5,793 bases of DNA from Phycisphaerales bacterium (GTDB lineage: Bacteria > Planctomycetota > Phycisphaerae > Phycisphaerales > SM1A02), in contig DOVP01000048.1 of assembly GCA_003520025.1 (NCBI GenBank), positions 1 to 5,793 of the forward strand, given 5' to 3'. Made by a program: the position numbers and the translations under genes. The notes under the pieces were generated by a model. The model made no database searches, had not been told where the DNA came from, and saw only the letters and a list, made by a program, of their open reading frames with translations. Shown here piece after piece: positions 5,710 through 5,793 of this stretch (positions are counted from its first letter, which is position 1; every line of letters begins with the position of its first letter).

Positions 5710-5793
5710 CAGGCCTCGCCAAACACCCGGCGAATCGCCAGTACCGTGGCGGCATCGGTCGGGGAAGCGCTTGCTGCTGCAGAGAGTTCCAGT
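5709..5793 (-). CDS. C-terminal end of an unidentified upstream gene (partial)
   Basis: The minus strand from the right edge is open for 27 codons, ending ...ATVLAIRRVFGEA, then TGA at 5709-5711. That stop shares one base with the dehydratase ATG (TGATG), the usual sign of translational coupling in an operon. The peptide is Ala-rich with plausible codon use, and the dehydratase Shine-Dalgarno lies inside it. It is too short to identify. The stretch could alternatively be untranslated leader. Confidence 0.5.
   Translation of the reverse strand, partial: LELSAAASASPTDAATVLAIRRVFGEA
5714..5717 (-). promoter_or_regulatory. Ribosome binding site of the dehydratase
   Basis: GAGG on the minus strand is four bases from the ATG at 5709, embedded in the end of the upstream reading frame. 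It supports this start over the in-frame ATG at 5691, which is preceded by no better site. Confidence 0.55.

Overview
This GC-rich window carries ordinary bacterial core genes, with no mobile element, CRISPR array, tRNA or rRNA that I can see. The proteins are recognisable by their motifs. The style of the S15, PNPase and class Ib aminotransferase proteins suggests a planctomycete-like bacterium (Planctomycetota, perhaps Phycisphaerae). That placement is an impression from remembered protein families, not a computed result.

Layout. Positions 1-1743 (minus strand) hold the first 581 codons of polynucleotide phosphorylase (pnp). The left window edge cuts it just before the KH and S1 RNA-binding domains. 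Positions 1744-1914 are a leader/spacer with a possible 33-residue small ORF that has a strong ribosome binding site. Positions 1915-2184 (minus) are rpsO (ribosomal protein S15), giving the classic rpsO-pnp order. Positions 2185-2333 are the rpsO leader, with a perfect 8-bp hairpin and possible long-range pairings typical of S15 autoregulation. Positions 2334-3563 (minus) are a class Ib aspartate aminotransferase. Positions 3564-3655 are a short divergent promoter region. Positions 3656-4763 (plus) are prfB (release factor 2), read through a +1 programmed frameshift at CTT TGA C. Positions 4735-5709 (minus) are a PLP-dependent serine/threonine dehydratase of the serine racemase type, whose 3' end overlaps the 3' end of prfB by 29 bp. 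Positions 5709-5793 (minus) look like the last 27 codons of another gene, coupled to the dehydratase through TGATG.

How the genes relate. rpsO and pnp link ribosome assembly with RNA turnover and are probably co-transcribed. In known bacteria both are controlled after transcription at their leaders. RF2 controls its own synthesis: its mRNA has an in-frame UGA at codon 25 that must be skipped by frameshifting. All visible stop codons except that of rpsO (TAG) are TGA, so RF2 is the factor that reads most stops here. The aminotransferase and dehydratase are amino-acid metabolism genes with no evident functional tie to their neighbours.

The most unusual point is the prfB frameshift site. It keeps the slippery CTTTGAC but lacks the usual Shine-Dalgarno-like stimulator just upstream. 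Instead, a perfect 7-bp stem-loop ends five bases before the slip codon.
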